Shown here: piece after piece, positions 1 to 9,892 of the stretch
Numbering within the stretch: the first letter of the stretch is position 1
Layout: each line of letters begins with the position of its first letter
From: Isochrysis galbana
Lineage: Eukaryota; Haptophyta; Isochrysidales; Isochrysidaceae
Length of the DNA: 64,000 nt
Direction: 5' to 3'
Assembly (NCBI GenBank): GCA_018136815.1
Contig: CM030935.1
Coordinates: 2,601,092-2,665,091, forward strand
Translations under genes and position numbers: made by a program
Notes under the pieces: model-generated
What the model was told of the DNA's origin: nothing
Database searches by the model: none
The model's input: the letters and a program-made list of their open reading frames with translations, nothing else

Positions 1-2
1 TA

Positions 3-703
3 CGCCGGGGGGAGCAAGCCGAGAATGATCGGGCAAAGCGGGCAAGGGCGCGTGCGGCTCGGCTGGCTGCGCGTGAGGAGCGACGCGGCAGCCGCGAGCA
101 AGGATCGGAGAAGCGCCGGCGCTCCGCACGCTCTTAGTGCCCTAGCGCGTTCGCTTTCGTGGTGGTGTGCGGCGGGCGCCGTATGATCCTTCGCGTGGAG
201 TGTTGTCGTTGAGTTCAGACGCCCCGAGCGCGCGGCAGGGTGGCACTGGGTCGGATGATGACTCTGATGCGGCTGACGGCGACAGTGCGAGTCCCGTGCG
301 TGCGCGTAGGCGGCTGGTGCAATTGTCCGGATCTTTCACTCTTAGGGACATGTGGGGAGAGAAGCAAAAGAGGCAGCAAGAGGCAGCAAAGGTAGAGGAT
401 GCAGCTCAAAGAAAGAAGGCCGCGCGGCTGGAGAAGCGCGCCGAAGATGAGGAGCGGTCTCGTGTTCGGCGTGACGCCTTCGTAGCGTGCAAGGATGTGT
501 GCATGTGTGCGATTGTTCCGTGTCCGTGGGAGGGGTTCATGTTATGTGACAACTGTGGGAACTTGAAGAAAGGGTGGTGCAAGAAGAGAGAGTGTGTGAA
601 GTGGCGCAAGAGTCCCGTTTCAGTGGCTAGTGCCCTCGTTGTGGGCCTTGAGAGTGGTGTTTGTGCCTCCGGCGCCGCCTCCGACGTTGGGGCCTGTCCA
701 TGA
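3..703 (+). CDS. Cys-rich charged reading frame, edge of window, gene model unclear
   Basis: Two open stretches lie at the window edge. Frame 3 is open from base 3 to a TAG at 135-137 and encodes a very Arg/Ala/Glu-rich helix-like segment. A second frame, open from about 146 to a TGA ending at 703, has no good ATG near its beginning. It encodes an acidic Asp/Ser stretch, a Lys/Glu/Ala-rich coiled-coil-like segment around residues 60-100, and a cluster of eight cysteines (about residues 108-143, CxxxCxCxxxxxC then CxxCG and CxxxxxC) that looks metal-binding. Both parts share the same charged style and may be exons of one gene cut by the window edge. I do not recognise the family. The cysteine cluster could equally come from a transposon-encoded zinc finger. 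Confidence 0.35.
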
Positions 704-868
704 GGCTCCTGGTTCCGTGCGCGTGCGTATGTAAAATGTCATTGTGAGTCACCATGTGCATCAATCAGAAAAAAAGCACATGTCGGCGCACAGCATGCCT
801 AGGGGCATCTTTTATCCAGTGGCAGCCACCTCTAGTTGTCAACGGGCCGATTTTCATTTTCACCCATG
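704..868. other. Intergenic, nothing recognised
   Basis: AT-richer spacer between the Cys-rich frame and the retroelement insertion site. No gene seen. Confidence 0.4.
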
Positions 869-883
869 GAAATGGGGCATGCC

Positions 884-1743
884 AACCTCATTTTTATAAG
901 TAGGAGGCCAATGGGGGCCTCGCGCCCCCCTCTCTCCATCGCAGACACCCCCTGGGTGGGCCTGCACAACCAACCTCAGCCCCTGCCTGCTGGCAGGGGC
1001 TGAGCTGACACCAATCTGGCCCAGGCCTTCGCCGAGCGCGCGCCGCGCGCCGCACGCACTCGCCTGCACTGGCCCTCGCTCGTACTGACCCCCCCCTCAC
1101 CACTGAGCCACAGACCACCGAGGCCGCCAGGAGGGCACCCAGGGCCAGCGAGGCGAGCGAGGGAGAGGCAGGAGAGGCCAGGGGCACTGCCCCAGCCTCC
1201 ACTGCCCCCTGAGCTGCCCTGGCTGGCCCTCTGGGGGGCCCCGAGGGGCCCCCCAGAAGGGGGCCATGGCGCGCGACATGCAGCACACGCCCGTAGGAGA
1301 ACGAAGAGAACGACGGGAAAAGAACGACAAAAAAAAGGCACGATCCAGCTCGAGAATAGGTAAGAGAACCGCCTGTTTACGGTATATCAACGGGAGGACA
1401 CCCCGCGCGGCAAGCGAACACCGCGAAAGTGCGGCAGCGGACGAAGAAAGGCCGAAGGGCGGGGGCCGAGACCCCCCGGGGACAATATAAGATAGTTCAG
1501 AAGGCGTTTTACGTTTGTCTGCCACAGGAACACCCAGCAACAGGTCTGCCCCAGCCCGCCCCTTGCGCTTGGCCTGTCGTAGTGCACGCGGCCCCCCCCC
1601 CGATACCAAAGACAAAGGAATGAAGGGGGTAGTGTAAAGGGAGTGAGTGTTCTGGGGTATAGGCGATGGCGTGAGTCGGTACCGTGAGTGCGTGGTCTTT
1701 ATAGCTAGCGGTAGTAGCCTGAATCTTCAGATGTTTTTTTTTA
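884..1743 (+). mobile_element. Complete short LINE-derived retroelement with 15-bp TSD (TAGG hairpin family)
   Basis: The element is flanked by perfect direct repeats GAAATGGGGCATGCC at 869-883 and 1744-1758, the mark of target-primed insertion. It starts with a 5' palindrome (884-904, loop rich in T/A, right arm AAGTAGG) followed six bases later by ATGGGGGCC. It ends with AATCTTCAGATG and a run of nine T. The 5' third encodes a short open frame starting MGAS. The same 5' end recurs at 18343 (+) and 42552 (-), and the same 3' end at 9884 (+), 24281 (-) and 32708 (-). At 860 bp with no reverse transcriptase it must have been mobilised in trans. Being full length at the 5' end is notable, since LINE copies are usually 5' truncated. 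Confidence 0.85.
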
Positions 1744-1758
1744 GAAATGGGGCATGCC

Positions 1759-2149
1759 CATGAAGCGGCAGCCTCTAGTTCAAAACCAAAGCCAAAGCTA
1801 TTCATCTACATCTACTTATGGCCAGCCCATCGCTCTGACCAACCGGAGCCACCTGATGGCGGTGGGGGGGAGGGCCGGGAGAGTGGGGGTGTAGAAAATT
1901 TTTGCTGCGTTGAAGTAGTGAGTCCACGGCCGCGTGTGCGGTGTGAATATTAAAAGGTTTAATTTAAGTTAGTACTTTCGACTATCGTCTTGCCCATCCC
2001 CCTTGAGCTAGCCATCTTCAAGCAAAGCAAGACCTCCCACTTCCCCACGCTCATGACCGAATGAACACTACAGTGCACATTTGCCAACAGACTAGAGCGC
2101 TCGCTCCCCGTGGAGAGTCGGCTTGTGCGAACTCTGACAGTACATCTGC
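1759..2149. other. Intergenic, probable 3' flank of the minus-strand gene
   Basis: Contains a G-rich run near 1858-1888 and the likely 3' untranslated region of the gene ending at 2150. No coding signal. Confidence 0.4.
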
Positions 2150-3280
2150 CTACAACTCCGCCACCTCAGCGTTGTACCACGGAGTGTCAGCATCGCCGAG
2201 AATGAACAAGAGGTGGGACCCCTCGAGCCATCCCGCATCCAAGACGTACAGCCGGGCAAGTTCAGCTAGCGCGAGGAGTGCGACTAGCATGACGCCGCGG
2301 CTGATGATCCATGAGGCGAACAGCCAGCTGGCATCGCGAGCGTTCCCTTGGACTGCATGACTAGCAGCCGAATCCATTGGTTGCACATTTAAAGGCGAAG
2401 AATAAGGAGTGGGCTCTGGTTGCGGCTCTTTCTCGGGCGTGCTGGAAGTGACTGCTGGTTGTACAGCCTGCGCCTGCTCACGCTGTGCGGCAAGAGCTTG
2501 CGTTTGATAGTCATGCAGCACATCCATTCGCTTGCGGATTGAGTCCAGCCCATCTTCTCCCTTGAGTGAGTCCATTTGTGAGCGAAGCTCCGTGAGCTGC
2601 TCTGTGATACTCTTTGTTGCTTCAGCCAGATCGTGGGCAAGCGCTCCTGTAGCGGCGGCGGCTCCAAATGGTAGGAGATCACCATCCTCTTCATCGCTGT
2701 AGTGTGAAAAGCCCATCGCATTCTCATTCGCAGCAGAGAAGACGTCACCTGTCCGCGTTGGTGGTGGGCGGCTCACAGCTGGCGACGCACTGTAGATGGA
2801 TGAACACGAGCGAAATGTCGACGCCGCAGATACAGCATTCGCCATGGTCAGAGATCGGCGAGTGGGCGTCACTGAACGCCGGGTGGGCGTAGCGCATCTG
2901 CAGGTGGGCGTTACAGACCGACGTGTGGGGGTGCCCCAAACAGGAGTGCCAACGGACGAGGTCATGCTCGGCGTATCGATGCACGTCTGCTCGGTACGAG
3001 CGTACGCTCCCTCTTCAAGGCCAGGTACTACCTCTGTCAGATACCGGCGGATAAGACGGCTGAGTCGCTCCTGCTTTGCCGTACCAAGTTGGTGCTTGTG
3101 TGCAAAGGCGGCCGCGAGAAGGTCGGGGTCATCCACGGCCGCTCCGTGCAGCCCGATCCGATCCGTCTTGCCCTCGGCAAGCGCGACCTCGAGGTAGATG
3201 AGCGGCGGGGCTAAGAGGTCGACCTTTTGCGCGGCAGGCGGCGTCGCGCACCTCTCGGCTGTCTGGGGCGCTGCCCACAT
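2150..3280 (-). CDS. Uncharacterised tail-anchored protein with TP-rich repeats
   Basis: A 376-residue frame with an ATG start. Residues about 20-90 form a conserved-looking segment (hydrophobic strand, KTDRI, then an alpha-helical AFAHKHQLG...RLIRRYL pattern) of a type seen near the start of several unrelated large eukaryotic proteins. Residues about 105-145 hold imperfect TPTRRSV repeats, followed by a Ser-rich stretch and an acidic patch. Residues about 215-275 are Glu/Gln/Leu-rich and probably coiled coil. A hydrophobic helix near residues 325-350 and a second weaker one close to the C terminus suggest membrane anchoring at the tail. No intron is evident. I cannot name a function; a trafficking or scaffold role is only a guess from the coiled coil plus tail anchor. 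Confidence 0.55.
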   Translation of the reverse strand: MWAAPQTAERCATPPAAQKVDLLAPPLIYLEVALAEGKTDRIGLHGAAVDDPDLLAAAFAHKHQLGTAKQERLSRLIRRYLTEVVPGLEEGAYARTEQTCIDTPSMTSSVGTPVWGTPTRRSVTPTCRCATPTRRSVTPTRRSLTMANAVSAASTFRSCSSIYSASPAVSRPPPTRTGDVFSAANENAMGFSHYSDEEDGDLLPFGAAAATGALAHDLAEATKSITEQLTELRSQMDSLKGEDGLDSIRKRMDVLHDYQTQALAAQREQAQAVQPAVTSSTPEKEPQPEPTPYSSPLNVQPMDSAASHAVQGNARDASWLFASWIISRGVMLVALLALAELARLYVLDAGWLEGSHLLFILGDADTPWYNAEVAEL

Positions 3281-3739
3281 CCTCGTCGCGAGAGGGGCTC
3301 GCGACTTGCGAGATGATGGAGAGGAGGGGGCGCGCCGGCCGCCGCCGGAGGCGAAAAAACGATTTGCAGGACTCTACTAGATAAAAGGAATGAACGCCGC
3401 CGTCCGCTGCTTGTCGCCCCTTGTTCATGTTTCCGTGTGTGCACTTTTCTATGGGTCTTCCGTCTCTAGGCCGGCTGCACTCCAACTGAAGCCTGGCGGG
3501 GCCTAGAGTAATTATGTTGTGCTAGGGCCATAAGCCAAGCTCCACCCTTAGAAACAAGGGGGCGAAAGGGGATGGTGGCGGGTAGGCTTTAGCGCATAGT
3601 AGTGTGTGTGTGTGTTGGGCCGAGGCGAGCGGCGCGCGGCGGCGCGCGGTGGCGAGCAAAGAGAGCGAAGCGACGCTCCCCTTCCCCTTCCCCCGCGGGG
3701 GGCGAAGTTAGGGGTCAGTAGAAATTATATACCTAAAAA
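3281..3739. other. GC-rich upstream region of the minus-strand gene
   Basis: Probable promoter and 5' untranslated region of the gene starting at 3280. Contains a GT run near 3602-3614 and GGCGCGCGGC duplications near 3630-3650. No further gene seen. Confidence 0.35.
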
Positions 3740-4719
3740 GCCGGGAGGGGCGTGACAAAAAAAGGGAACCTCGAGTTGCACCCTCTTGTGGCCCTATGCG
3801 CTGCCAGTTTATGTTGGATTGCGTTAGCGGGGTGTAGATTCGATCTATGCGTGTGTGTATGGTCCTTGAGAGCCTCGTGAAACCGCTGCACGTGAAGCCG
3901 TTTACCAGCCGGTGCGCGTCGATGTATCCCATCGAGTTTATCGCTGCCCTCCATCTGGGGCCGTGCGTATTACCGTAGGTGTAATTGTCGTCTTTGCTTT
4001 TGGTGTCTATATCTACGTCTTCGACGCAGTTGAAGTCCCCCCCATTAAGGAGTCTTGGTCTTGACCCAACTGGCTATCTCTCAATCTGTCGATTTGCGCC
4101 GCTCTTTCTGCTGGCGAGGCGCTTAGGTATATTGATGCTATTTCTATTTCTTTTGTATATATGTCCCCCTGGGCGCGCCGGAGGCCCTTAAACCATTTTG
4201 GTCAAGACTAGCGGATAAGATCGACGGAAGAGTCGCCAAACTAGCACCGGCTACAAACTACATGACGACTTTCGGACGAACGTCAGTGGCAAACTTCATG
4301 ATATACGGGATGCCCAGATACTGGTTGCAAACATTGGCCGCCCCTAAGTGGTTTCACTCACGGGTACAAAGAGCGGTAGATGCCGTCCTCTGGAATAGCC
4401 CATACACAAATAAACAAAATAAATGGATAAAACACCCATGCTACGTCACATCGCACGAGAAAAGAGAAAAGCGCGATTAGGACGCTGGGGTTGGGGCTCC
4501 TGGATTGGTCGGCGGTTCTGCGTTGTGAGCTGTCCAACTGCATTTGGGGCCGTGTGTCGGGTCGTGGCCCGCGGGTACCTGGGCTGGCGTGGCTCCGGCT
4601 GGAGGTCGCTGCGGCTGCAGGGCGTCAGTCATGGCTTGGTCAGCCAGCGCGGCGGGGGGGGCGGAGAGAGAGGAGGGGAGCGGGGCGCGCTCCATGACCC
4701 TATCGTTATAACGATAGTT
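3740..4719. mobile_element. Scrambled LINE fragments: endonuclease (-), RT-distal (+), 5' hairpin end (-)
   Basis: Three pieces of LINE-type elements lie in alternating orientation. From about 4170 down to 3760 the minus strand encodes part of an exonuclease-endonuclease-phosphatase domain (GGDFNCVED and RIDRIYTP motifs), ending in GTTCCC plus a T run at about 3756-3775. From about 4171 to 4475 the plus strand encodes the region distal to the RT catalytic core (WLQTLAAPKWFHSR, similar to 29308-30080). From 4719 down to about 4480 the minus strand is a LINE 5' end with the perfect palindrome CTATCGTTATAACGATAG (4700-4717), then GGTC and an ATG opening a frame starting MERAPLPSS. The mixture implies successive insertions or inversions. 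None of the pieces is functional. Confidence 0.7.
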
Positions 4720-5187
4720 GTCGGTCACCGCACCTACGAGGAGATCCGCAGCCCAGCCCTCAAGTTCTGCGAACACATGGAGGAGGGCATGAGCGGCGCC
4801 ATCCTGGCGATGCTGCTCGTCACAGCCTCCGGCATGGGCCGTGGATGTGGAGACTTCCGCGTGGATCTGGCCAAGGAACGCTACCCGTCGATGTGGGCAC
4901 TCATCGAGCCATACATGGGCCGTTGGTGCAAGGCAAAGCTCATGCTCGTCGGCGACTACTCCGACGAGTACGACAGGATCCCAAAGACCAAATACATTGG
5001 AGACGAGGCCGCCGTCGCGTACCTCTGCATGGAATACATCACGGCGGTCGCGTACGCTGAAACGAGTCCCATGGTGCAAGTGCGCCGAGCAGCTGGCAAA
5101 CTCTACATGGAGAACAAGAAGGCCGTCCTCGCACGCATCACGGACCTCGCCACCCAAGATCAGCCAAGCGACATCGTCGCCTGCTAG
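4720..5187 (+). pseudogene. Unknown gene fragment cut at its 5' side by a LINE 5' end
   Basis: The plus frame is open from the LINE hairpin boundary at 4720 to a TAG at 5185-5187 (155 codons). Composition and codon use look genuinely coding and the sequence is not part of the LINE. It contains mixed hydrophobic and charged segments, for instance SGAILAMLLVTASGMGRG, KAKLMLVGDYSDEYDR and AAVAYLCMEYITAVAYAE, which look like a folded alpha-helical domain without obvious membrane spans. No start codon is left: the reading continues straight into the inverted LINE end, so the 5' part of the gene has been displaced or lost. I do not recognise the family. Confidence 0.5.
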
Positions 5188-5876
5188 GACATCGACAATA
5201 GGATCGAGGATGAGGGGTGTGAGAAAAAGACGAAAAAGATGAAAACTCAGCCTGCGTAGCTGGGGGTTACCGTGTGTATGTGTGTGGGGGGGGAAGTTGC
5301 TATGCGCACGCGCCGCGTCCTTGTATGTGTCGTGATTAGCTTTTGTACTCATCTTCGTAATAAACTGGAGGAATTGTTATTCCTACCTAAAAAGAAAACA
5401 AGCGTTCTGAGCAAAAAAAAATTATCACCTGGCTGTCTTTTGACGGAACGCGACTTCCATGGGACTAGGGGGCAGCCTGCGGCGGGGGGGCCTGAGGAGG
5501 GGGGAGGGGAGAGTCGCGCCGGCGCGCTCCATCGCAACCAAATATAAAGTTAGTTGAGGAGAGTAATATTAGATTACTGTGTATTTGCGCCGCAGGTTCT
5601 CTTTTCTCTATTACTCGATCGAAAGCCAATGTCAAAATGTTATCCCCCATCACCATCACCGCGGCCGCCCATTCAGCTTTCAACTTCCTCAACTGACCGT
5701 GAGCATCCTCAGCGTTGACACGTCGACACCGCCCTGTTGACTTTGACCCGGACGCCCTTCATCACCCCCGTCACGTATACTACGTGCATTTATGGAAATC
5801 AGGAGGACTTGGGCGATAGCACACAAAACTCCTGCGTCAAGCCTCACACAAGCCACCCAACACCAGAAGTCATTTC
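5188..5876. other. Intergenic with one dispersed repeat
   Basis: Contains CTTTTGACGGAACGCGACTT (5437-5456), a short repeat also present at 37587-37606 and in reverse at 12632-12651. The remainder includes the 3' flank of the NIPA-like gene. No gene recognised. Confidence 0.45.
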
Positions 5877-7295
5877 TCACACCATCTCCTTGGGATTCAC
5901 CTCTCGCACTTGTATGGGAGGCGGGAGCAGGCGATTAACACCAGCCAGACGCGATGGTGGCGGCCGAGCCGGTGCGTGATGTTCGCCCTGGCTGGCCCGT
6001 CGAAGGTGCATCTGATCTCGTATATTGGGCGATGACGAGCGGCGGTCACGCTTGATTGGGTGAGTAACATCCCGAAACCTACGATACAATGACGGGTCGA
6101 AAGAGAGCGAGCGCGAACGCGCTTTGAGCCCACGCATCTTCTCGTTGAGCATTCCCAGTCCAAGCGCATCACGAGGCATCCCACGTAAGGCGAGGGCTCT
6201 TCGCCTATGGAAGACCCTCTGTTCCTCGGCATCTTCAGATTGCAGTACCGGAGTCGTCGCGCCCTTCACGCAGATGGGCGACTCTGGCGTCTGGGGTACC
6301 GAGCTGCTCACGGCAAGTGCGTCAGCCTGCGCCTTGTCGTCGGTGTCGGCGGGTTTTGCAGAAAGGAGCGCTAAGCCGCACGTCGCAAGCGCGACTCCGA
6401 CACCAAAGCAGGCCATGTGGTCGTACGTCATTGCGCCAAACTCATTGAAGAATATCCCGCCAGAGATGGTGGTCAACACAATCAGCAGTGCCTGGTAGCA
6501 GGGAATGGCATAGCTGACCGAGGCACCTGTCAGCGCAGTATCGAGCAGATATAGCTGCAGTGGTGCGGTGAAGCACAGCCCGCTGAGCGCAGCAAATGGT
6601 GCGGGTGACCGCAATGGTGACTTCTCAGAAGAGAAGTCTCCATGAGCTCCATGCAAAGCGACTGCCACCACCTTGACGAACAATTGTGAGAGCGCGCCAC
6701 AGACGGCGGCAGAATACGCGGACAGCGCAGTGCCTAGGTGCGTCGTGGCGCTCGCGGGGCGAATGGCCAGCATGAAGCACCACAGGATGACGGTGAGGAG
6801 TGAGGTTCCAGCAAAGGTAGCGAACACAGGCTGGGAAAAGGCGGTTAGAGCATCCTCAGTCTCTGTCGAGCCGCCATCGACAGGCTCCCCAATCTCAGCA
6901 TCATGCTCGGCGCCCGGGCCAAATATACTGACCAAAGTGACGCCCAGTATGATGAGCACCGCGCCGGCCACATCAGAGGAGGAGAGAGCTTCGGGCGCGG
7001 CGAAGACACCGGATGAGGCGATCAGCAGTGTGAAGACGATGGTCATACCAGCGAAGGGCGCTACAGTGGCAAGGGGGAGGATGCCTAGCACGTAGACATC
7101 GAAGACGGTGGTGAGAATTCCAAGGAAGCAGAAGCCGATCAGCCAGCGCCAGCGTAGGAAGAAGGGACGCTGTCCCTCGTGGACGGTCGACTCCTTCATG
7201 AGCAGCAGCCCGGTCGCTGCACAGAAGCAGCCAAGGCAGATGAGCGCAACACCCTGGACGAACTCGTCGCGCTTGAGCGCGCCACCCGATCCCAT
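5877..7295 (-). CDS. NIPA-like divalent-cation (Mg2+) transporter
   Basis: Starting at the ATG at 7293-7295 the frame encodes 472 residues. It has about nine hydrophobic helices: one right after the start (FVQGVALICLGCFC), then pairs around VAPFAGMTIVFTLLIA, SSDVAGAVLIILGVTLVS, LLTVILWCFMLAI, CGALSQLFVKVVAVAL, FTAPLQLYLLDTAL, YQALLIVLTTISGGIFFNEF and GVGVALATCGLALL. Helix order, the GxxLxxxG first helix, the APFAG motif and the late ISGGIFFNEF segment match the NIPA/DUF803 branch of the drug/metabolite transporter superfamily, whose members move Mg2+ across plasma or endosomal membranes. The hydrophilic C-terminal tail of about 130 residues, rich in Arg and Ser, is probably cytosolic and regulatory. 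The frame extends upstream without an ATG, so 7295 is the preferred start. Substrate is inferred from family only. Confidence 0.75.
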   Translation of the reverse strand: MGSGGALKRDEFVQGVALICLGCFCAATGLLLMKESTVHEGQRPFFLRWRWLIGFCFLGILTTVFDVYVLGILPLATVAPFAGMTIVFTLLIASSGVFAAPEALSSSDVAGAVLIILGVTLVSIFGPGAEHDAEIGEPVDGGSTETEDALTAFSQPVFATFAGTSLLTVILWCFMLAIRPASATTHLGTALSAYSAAVCGALSQLFVKVVAVALHGAHGDFSSEKSPLRSPAPFAALSGLCFTAPLQLYLLDTALTGASVSYAIPCYQALLIVLTTISGGIFFNEFGAMTYDHMACFGVGVALATCGLALLSAKPADTDDKAQADALAVSSSVPQTPESPICVKGATTPVLQSEDAEEQRVFHRRRALALRGMPRDALGLGMLNEKMRGLKARSRSLSFDPSLYRRFRDVTHPIKRDRRSSSPNIRDQMHLRRASQGEHHAPARPPPSRLAGVNRLLPPPIQVREVNPKEMV

Positions 7296-7843
7296 CCGGC
7301 CGCTCGCGCCCCGCCAGTAGCTGCCGGCGGCAGCACACGGCCAGGCGGCTTCCCCCTCCCTCCCTTCCACCCCCTCCCTCTCCCCCTTCCCCCCAGAAGC
7401 CCCAAAGCAAGGTTGTCTTCGCCTGCTGACGGCGGTTTTCGGGTGGGGGCCTCGCCCCCCTTTCGGTATTTCATCGATCATTGAAGTGTGCGCGGACCTT
7501 CTTCCTCTCTCATCCCTCGCTGGTAAAAAATAGTTGAACACTGTCAAAACCCCTGAAAGTTTTCCTCGCGCCGAAGCGCAACCACGAAATGCGCGACGGC
7601 GCGCGAGAATGAACACCCGTCAACTACTAAAAAAGTGAACGTGCGTAATTTTATTTACCACCTACTTGTAAGTGAAGAGCCCCTGGTAACTTTAATCTCC
7701 CCCTCCCCCGCCCCCTGTCCTTCTCTCCTCTTTTCTCTAGAGTAGAGTACTCCCTAGACTACTAACTCTTCTTTCCGTTTCCGATTGATTTGGGAGAAGT
7801 GGGAGAAGGAAGGAGAAAGAAGCGAGGAGAGCTAGCGGCACCC
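7296..7843. promoter_or_regulatory. Divergent promoter region between NIPA-like gene and four-exon gene
   Basis: The two genes are transcribed away from each other. The motif GAGTACTCCCTAG at 7745-7757 lies about 90 bp before the plus-strand ATG; a similar palindromic motif precedes CSA and THOC7. A pyrimidine-rich tract (7695-7740) adjoins it. Assignment as promoter is by position and recurrence only. Confidence 0.45.
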
Positions 7844-9093
7844 ATGTCGCGCCACAACGTGTACGAGACGGCTTCGTCCGATGCGGTGGTGGAGGAGGAG
7901 AGCTCGCGCGAGGAGATGTCGGTGCGGCTGCAGCGACACGTGAAGAACCTCAACGTGCGCCCGCTCTTTACCAGGGACTGGCTGCTCGTCAACAAGTCGG
8001 CGCGGATCCTTGCGGACATAGCGCTCAAGCAGAGCCGCTCGGCTAGCCTCTCGAGCAAGCACCAGACGCTGTGGGAGGGCGACGAGATGGTAGCGCGCAT
8101 GATATTCGAGGACGGGCGACTCAACGTTGTCCTCAGGATACTGAACGCCGCGTCCGACGAGCTGGAGAAGCATGTAAGCGCCACTCGCAACTGTGCCGTT
8201 CATCCTGCCGATACGGCTCCTTTGCCGCCGCATACCTCTAAACCGCCGCTTCTCACCCCGTCCCCGTCGTTGAATGCAGATCATGGACGAGTCTAATAGT
8301 ATGTTCTCACTTGGGGCCACTGCGAGCGGATTGGAGTCCGCCGAGGCTGCATGCTCCTTGGCTGCTGAGTTCGTGATGGGCATCGCGTGCATTTTGCACA
8401 TGCTGCTACGTCACGTGGAGGCTGTGCAGACGATCGACTTGCCCGCTCTGATGCATTACATCTCAAAGGTACCTTCCACACGAGCTGTTATCCACTTAAA
8501 TGCGTTTGCTGTTGGTGCAAGTCTCATACCGCCTCTCCCATGGATCAACCTCTGCCTTCAGATGCTGAGTATCGCCTTGGAAAAATCGTTTGTATCCAAC
8601 TCATTTGAGAGGTCGCCGGCGCACTACGCCATCCTATTTCTGGTGGAGGTGACAGGTCACATGGAAGATGTCGGAGAAGAGAAGGTGAGAACAACCAGAT
8701 TCGTGGATTTGAATAGTGTGCTCAGGCCCATCCGCCTCCAAACTGGTAGTTGGGACTTGTTTCACAATCAAGGTCGTCATATGGTTGAGTGCGATCACTA
8801 TCTCCTCTCCCTGCGCACAGGTGATGGCACTGATCAACGAAAATGGCATCACCTCTCTCGTAATATCTTTCTTACACAAATACCACAAAGAAGCTAGCAA
8901 AAATGTTCAATTATCTGGTTGTAGGTTCTTATCAGCCGTTTTGGACGCCGAGGACAAACCGATGCTAACCGCGGAAAGTAAAACTCATCTCCGAGACTTC
9001 GATGCGCTCGTCATTGGACAGTGGAATCTTGAACCTGCCGAACGACGGCGGCTGCGCCCATTGATGGATGAGATTGCAAGAGCTATGGGGTGA
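7844..9093 (+). CDS. Uncharacterised alpha-helical protein, four exons
   Basis: Exons 7844-8173, 8280-8468, 8562-8684 and 8821-9093 join in frame (all introns phase 0, all GT-AG, 93-136 bp) to give 304 residues. Junctions read H|IMDESN, ISK|MLSIAL and EEK|VMALIN. The start is the ATG at 7844 in the context CACCCATGTCG. The protein is largely helical, with repeated hydrophobic helices (SLAAEFVMGIACILHMLLRH, SPAHYAILFLVEVTGH, GITSLVISFLHKYH) of the Armadillo/HEAT type, and ends with a basic, Arg-rich helix. This fits an ARM-like adaptor, but no specific family is recognised. It is divergent from the NIPA-like gene. The exon model is strong because all four exons keep frame and good splice signals. 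Confidence 0.65.
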
Positions 9094-9837
9094 GAGGGTT
9101 CTTGATCAGTCGATGCGATCCGGAACCTCACATGTGTTAGATTGCTGCTAGGTGCTCCTCTTCCGAAATGGATAGATGTGAAATGTGAGCTCCATGTGCT
9201 CCCGTCTCCGTGCCCGTATCTGCCCGCTTTCCCGGTCGCCATTCCACCTAGCCCCACCTACCTCAGTGGCATCGCCACATTGCCCATGACGCAACACGCA
9301 CGAGAGTCAGGCGGATGACGGGCTCCTCCGGGCTGCGTGTAAGCATCAATTGTGTTAAAATACAGATCATTCTCATTCTCGCCGCGCACGCGGCTTTGGA
9401 CCGCCACTTTGCATGTAGGTAGGGGGGCGTCAGTTGTCGTGTAGATCCTTTTGTCGGAATCCGTTTGCCTCCTAGCTCATTCGAGGTGGGCGCGTTGGTT
9501 GTCGCCGGGCGGTCGGGTTGTAGACCGTTTTCGGTTGTTGTCACCCCGTTGTCTCTGATGGTAAAGCCAGTCTGGCTTCTATATCTAGCGCACGTGCCAC
9601 CATAGCAAGGTTGTCGCTCATTTCGAGCTCTCTAAAAAGCGAAAAATAAAATGGCTTATTCCTTTGACCTTTGAGTTTTGGAGAATTTCTCCTCTACCCC
9701 TCTCACTAGGACTAGGAGACGCCCCAGGGTACCCGGGGAACGTGAGGCACAACGGGGATTTAGTTTCAAACACCCTCCCACAAATACAAATACAGCCGCG
9801 GGACCTCAGTATTGGAACGGAGGTAGTAGATAGTAAT
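9094..9837. other. Intergenic with an orphan Stowaway-like end
   Basis: A 3'-end-like LINE remnant (CATTCTCGCCGCGCACGCGGC near 9375) and, at 9813-9826, TGGAACGGAGGTAG, one terminus of the CTACCTCCGTTCCA element family seen complete at 36441-37452. No gene seen. Confidence 0.4.
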
Positions 9838-9884
9838 AGGTGATAGGTGCTAGCTAGCCCAGAATCTTCAAATGTTTTTTTAAA
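9838..9884 (+). mobile_element. Very short 5'-truncated LINE 3' end
   Basis: The sequence AGCCCAGAATCTTCAAATG followed by seven T matches the 3' terminus of the complete element at 884-1743. Only about 45 bp of the element remains. Confidence 0.55.
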
Positions 9885-9892
9885 GAAGATGA

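Noticed and set aside
884-904. Terminal palindromes as Helitron 3' hairpins
   Set aside because: No CTRR terminus and no A|T insertion site. The copies are bounded by 13-15-bp target duplications, which Helitrons do not make.
5887-7616. N-terminal extension of the NIPA-like protein beyond 7295
   Set aside because: The extra 107 codons have no ATG at the beginning, are low complexity and precede the first helix that normally starts the family.
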